Part shown: positions 5,210 to 9,509 of the stretch, piece after piece
How the letters are laid out: each line of letters begins with the position of its first letter
How positions within the stretch are numbered: position 1 is the stretch's first letter
Origin: Oscillospiraceae bacterium
Lineage (GTDB): Bacteria; Bacillota; Clostridia; Oscillospirales; Oscillospiraceae
Assembly: GCA_017400415.1 (NCBI GenBank)
Contig: JAFPTE010000211.1
Location: forward strand, 1 to 9,509
Direction: 5' to 3'
Length of the DNA: 9,509 nucleotides
Translations under genes and position numbers: made by a program
Notes under the pieces: model-generated
The model's database searches: none
What the model was told of the DNA's origin: nothing
The model's input: only the letters and a program-made list of their open reading frames with translations

Positions 5210-6838
5210 TCAGCTGTCCCCTTCCTTTTTTTGGTCAAGGTAAATCGTCCAGTCCGCAATGCCCGTAAAGACCCCGCTGGGGCTGGGGTCGATGCCGGAG
5301 ATGACGCCCGGGTGGGTCATAACGGCCTTGTTCTTGTAGCATACCGGGATTATGACCGCCTCCTCGGCGCAGTAGCGGCAGAGCTCCTGCCGGGCCAGGC
5401 TCCGGGCCTCCGCCGTATCGGCGGCGAAAACGGCGTCAATGAGGGTGCCGTATTTCCCGTCCGTGCTGCCGAAGTAATTGAGCTTGCCCCCGTCCTTCAG
5501 AAGGGGGGAAAGGTCCATGTTGGGCATGAGCAGGGCCTCGCCGATGAAGATATCGAACTGCCCCGCCTCCAGAGCCTTTGTGTACTCCTCAAAGGGCAGG
5601 CTTTTGGTCTCCGCCCGGAAGCCCATGCGGAACAAAAGCTCCGTAAGCCGCTCCGCCGCCCGGACCTTATAGGCGTTCTCGTCGTTTACCAGCACGGTTA
5701 TGGAGAGGCTCCGGGCCCCCTTTGACCGGTCCCAGAAGCCGTCGTTATCCGTGTCCCGCAGGTCGGCGGCGTCCCGCAGGGTCTCATAGTCTGCGGGCAG
5801 AAACTCCTCCCAGGCCCTGTCATAGCCCCCCAGAGCCGGGGAGAGGACCAGGGGCGACGCCGTCACGGTGCCCTTAAAGCAGGTCTGAGAGAGGCTGACA
5901 GGGTCGATGAGGGCCGAAATGGCCCGGCGGACGGCTCTGTCCGCCCCGGCGCCCCGGCGGGTATTGAAGCCGAAGAAAACCAGGCTGGAGGTGTTCATGT
6001 ACCGGGTCTCGTACTCGGCGTAGAGGTTCAGGGTGACGGGCCCCGTCAGGTCCCGGGTCAGAAGGTCGATCTCTCTTGTGGCGAAGGACCGGGCCAGGTA
6101 CCCGTCCTCCACGGTTTTAAGGTAAATCCGCTGCACCGGCAGGGAGGCGAAGTCCCGGTGGCTTTCCCAGGCTTCAAGCACCCAGCCGTCCTTTTCCTCC
6201 GTCAGGCGGTAGGGCCCCGTGCCCTCCGGCACGGTTTTAGCAATGCTGTCCTGCCGGATGATGGGTATATCCAGCAGGGTGGGCAGCAGGTAGTCCGGAT
6301 TTCTCAGCACCAGCCGCAGGGTGTAGGGCCCGGAGGCATGGACCGCCCGGACGTTTGTCAGACGGTTTTCGTATTTTTTCCCGTGGGCCGCCCGGTCGAT
6401 GGAGTATTCCACGTCGGCGGCCTTCAGCTCTTGCCCGTCGTGGCAGATGATGCCCTGGCGGATGGTGAAGGTGTACACAAGGCCGTCCTCGCAGGTGTAG
6501 CTTTCGCAGAGCACCGGCACCGCCTCAAGGTCCGGCGAGAGCCGGAAAAGGCCCTCGTACATCAGCGTCCACAGGTCGGCGTTGGAAACGCTCATGCTGT
6601 ACAGGGGATTCAGGGAGGCCTTAGGGTCGAACCGCAGGGAGAAGAGGCTGTCCGAGGGGGTGTAGCCTGCGTTGTCCTCCGTGTTTGTGTTTTCGTCCGG
6701 CGCCGGGGAGGCATCGCCGCTCTGCACCGGGCCGGCCGGCTCCCCGTCCGGGGGCTTTGTGTTCCACGCCGAGCAGGAGGCGGTCAGTGCAATGACCAAA
6801 ACCGTCGAAATCAGGCGAATTTTCAGCGTTTTCAACAT
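5210..6838 (-). CDS. ABC transporter substrate-binding lipoprotein, peptide/nickel family (SBP_bac_5)
   Basis: A 542-residue extracellular solute-binding protein of the OppA/DppA type. It starts with a lipoprotein signal: K3, K6 and R8, a hydrophobic stretch (9-20) and a T-A-S-Cys22 lipobox with Ser before the cysteine. A loose acidic and proline-rich tether follows (23-60). Family blocks: the MYEGLFRL region (93-100), the YTFTIRQGIICHDGQELKAADV region (122-143, typically YtFkLR-GvkFHDG-x-x-ltAeDV), GTGPYRLTE (206-214), FFGFNTRRG (288-296), AVRRAISALID (302-312) and DTDNDGFWD (362-370). The ligand cannot be told from sequence; oligopeptide is the default. No permease or ATPase gene is adjacent, and the downstream partner is cdd. 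At the ATG (6838) the GGTGG is only 3 nt upstream; a TTG at codon 2 would give a more usual 6-nt spacing, so the exact start is slightly uncertain. A DnaA-box pair overlaps this start. Confidence 0.9.
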   Translation of the reverse strand: MLKTLKIRLISTVLVIALTASCSAWNTKPPDGEPAGPVQSGDASPAPDENTNTEDNAGYTPSDSLFSLRFDPKASLNPLYSMSVSNADLWTLMYEGLFRLSPDLEAVPVLCESYTCEDGLVYTFTIRQGIICHDGQELKAADVEYSIDRAAHGKKYENRLTNVRAVHASGPYTLRLVLRNPDYLLPTLLDIPIIRQDSIAKTVPEGTGPYRLTEEKDGWVLEAWESHRDFASLPVQRIYLKTVEDGYLARSFATREIDLLTRDLTGPVTLNLYAEYETRYMNTSSLVFFGFNTRRGAGADRAVRRAISALIDPVSLSQTCFKGTVTASPLVLSPALGGYDRAWEEFLPADYETLRDAADLRDTDNDGFWDRSKGARSLSITVLVNDENAYKVRAAERLTELLFRMGFRAETKSLPFEEYTKALEAGQFDIFIGEALLMPNMDLSPLLKDGGKLNYFGSTDGKYGTLIDAVFAADTAEARSLARQELCRYCAEEAVIIPVCYKNKAVMTHPGVISGIDPSPSGVFTGIADWTIYLDQKKEGDS

Positions 6839-6858
6839 TATCCACCAACTTATGCACA
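6829..6858 (+). promoter_or_regulatory. Candidate DnaA-box pair overlapping the lipoprotein gene start
   Basis: TTATCCACC (6838-6846) and TTATGCACA (6850-6858) lie in the same orientation, 3 nt apart, each one mismatch from TTATCCACA; a weaker TTTTCAACA (6829-6837, two mismatches) abuts them. They are closer in type to the consensus than most boxes in the dnaA-dnaN spacer. They overlap the start codon and ribosome binding region of the binding-protein gene, so bound DnaA could block its expression, or they could form a distal origin subregion. This is based on 9-mer matching only. Confidence 0.5.
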
Positions 6859-6887
6859 GTGTTTGTCAATTTTCCGGCACTCTCCGG

Positions 6888-6945
6888 GCCCTTTGGCTCC
6901 CTTGTGTAAAGGGAGCTGTCAGCGAAGCTGACTGAGGGATTGACA
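6888..6945 (+). repeat. 58-bp two-hairpin repeat, copy 1
   Basis: Identical over 58 bp to 7094-7151 and in the same orientation. It folds into two hairpins: 6896-6903 with 6909-6916 (GCTCCCTT/AAGGGAGC, loop GTGTA) and 6918-6923 with 6927-6932 (GTCAGC/GCTGAC, loop GAA). The 3' tail GAGGGATTG can also pair with the first arm, so alternative folds are possible. From memory, very similar elements are common between genes in Oscillospiraceae-type clostridial genomes; I cannot check this here. It has no coding potential and no transposase nearby, so it looks like a REP/MITE-type interspersed element. Confidence 0.85.
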
Positions 6946-6966
6946 CAGTTACAGGATGCGTTTGGA

Positions 6967-7014
6967 CAATCCCCCCGGCCCTTCGGGCCACCCCCCTTTA
7001 CACAAGGGGGGCAG
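6967..7014 (-). repeat. Inverted, divergent copy of the two-hairpin repeat
   Basis: Read on the minus strand this has the same plan as the 58-bp repeat: hairpin CCCCCCTT/AAGGGGGG (arms at plus-strand 6991-6998 and 7004-7011) with the same GTGTA loop, then hairpin GGCCC/GGGCC (arms 6985-6989 and 6977-6981) with the same GAA loop, then a G-rich tail ending GGATTG. Loops and tail are kept while both arms of the stems have changed together. It lies head-on between the two direct copies. Confidence 0.75.
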
Positions 7015-7090
7015 AAAAGAGGAGGGAGGCTACCCCGCACAAGGGGGCAGAAAAGAGGAGGGAGGCCACCCCGCACAAGGGGCAAAGAGA
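7007..7090 (+). repeat. 36-bp tandem repeat, two full copies plus a partial third
   Basis: Units at 7007-7042 and 7043-7078 are identical except for one base (T at 7031, C at 7067), followed by a decayed partial unit at 7079-7090. Each unit runs GGGGGCAGAAAAGAGGAG, a purine-rich stretch, then CCCCGCACAA. The CCCCGCACAAGGGG junction resembles a shortened first hairpin of the neighbouring element (CCCCCTTTACACAAGGGGG), so the array probably grew from an end of that element. The first unit overlaps the end of the inverted copy by a few bases. Confidence 0.8.
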
Positions 7091-7093
7091 ACT

Positions 7094-7151
7094 GCCCTTT
7101 GGCTCCCTTGTGTAAAGGGAGCTGTCAGCGAAGCTGACTGAGGGATTGACA
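7094..7151 (+). repeat. 58-bp two-hairpin repeat, copy 2
   Basis: An exact copy of 6888-6945, with hairpins at 7102-7109/7115-7122 and 7124-7129/7133-7138. It lies 9 nt beyond the secA stop, so it would be in the 3' end of the secA transcript and could act as a stabilising structure there. There is no T-tract on the minus strand, so it is not a standard intrinsic terminator. Exact identity with copy 1 suggests recent duplication or gene-conversion-like exchange. Confidence 0.85.
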
Positions 7152-7160
7152 GCTTTCCCC

Positions 7161-9509
<2,349 letters not shown>

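Noticed and set aside
6940..6970. TTGACA at the right end of the 58-bp repeat as a plus-strand promoter
   Set aside because: No -10 hexamer is found at acceptable spacing, and no plus-strand gene lies downstream.
6621..7085. A 154-codon minus-strand frame spanning the repeats and the lipoprotein 5' end
   Set aside because: Its N-terminus is simply translated repeat sequence (PLVRGGLPPLFC repeated) and it then overlaps the lipoprotein gene in another frame.
7007..7090. Possible CRISPR array from the 36-bp periodic repeat
   Set aside because: The units are directly adjacent with no unique spacers, only about 2.3 copies exist, and no cas genes are present.
6940..7137. Short plus-strand frames through the repeat cluster
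   Set aside because: They consist of translated 36-bp and 58-bp repeat units and carry no protein signature.
7094..7151. The repeat hairpins as an intrinsic terminator of secA
   Set aside because: Hairpins are present but no T-tract follows on the minus strand, and an identical copy lies elsewhere, so an interspersed repeat is the simpler explanation.

Overview
The window reads as the replication-origin neighbourhood of a GC-rich, low-branching Gram-positive (Firmicutes/Clostridia) chromosome. The evidence is the dnaA-dnaN-(S4 protein)-recF-remB-gyrB order, a short RemB/DUF370 protein, Bacillus-type Cdd and SecA proteins, and a two-hairpin intergenic repeat of a kind I associate from memory with Oscillospiraceae-like gut clostridia. 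That family assignment is an inference. Every gene I can support lies on the minus strand, so transcription runs from high to low coordinates.

In transcription order: a 5'-truncated secA (9509-7161); a 322-bp gene-free stretch (7160-6839) filled with repeat elements and ending in two good DnaA-box-like 9-mers; an oligopeptide-binding lipoprotein gene (6838-5210) followed 1 nt later by cytidine deaminase cdd (5208-4819); an intrinsic terminator (4802-4776); a strong dnaA promoter and a leader with a GC-rich hairpin; dnaA (4649-3351); a 246-bp origin-like spacer with a cluster of variant DnaA boxes and an AT-rich tract; then dnaN (3104-1986), an S4-domain YaaA protein, recF, remB and the first 119 codons of gyrB.

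The genes from dnaN to remB are joined by three successive 4-bp ATGA stop/start overlaps, which indicates tight translational coupling. DnaA (initiator), DnaN (sliding clamp), RecF (gap repair and clamp/loading partner) and GyrB (topology) form the usual replication cluster. SecA, the binding protein and Cdd are not part of that cluster in well-known Firmicutes, where rpmH-rnpA usually sits on the far side of dnaA.

I do not see an obviously new multi-gene system. The parts most worth a second look are non-coding: the origin spacer with non-canonical boxes, the DnaA-box pair 2.2 kb upstream of dnaA, and the repeat cluster 6888-7151, where an inverted divergent copy keeps the loops but changes both strands of the stems.
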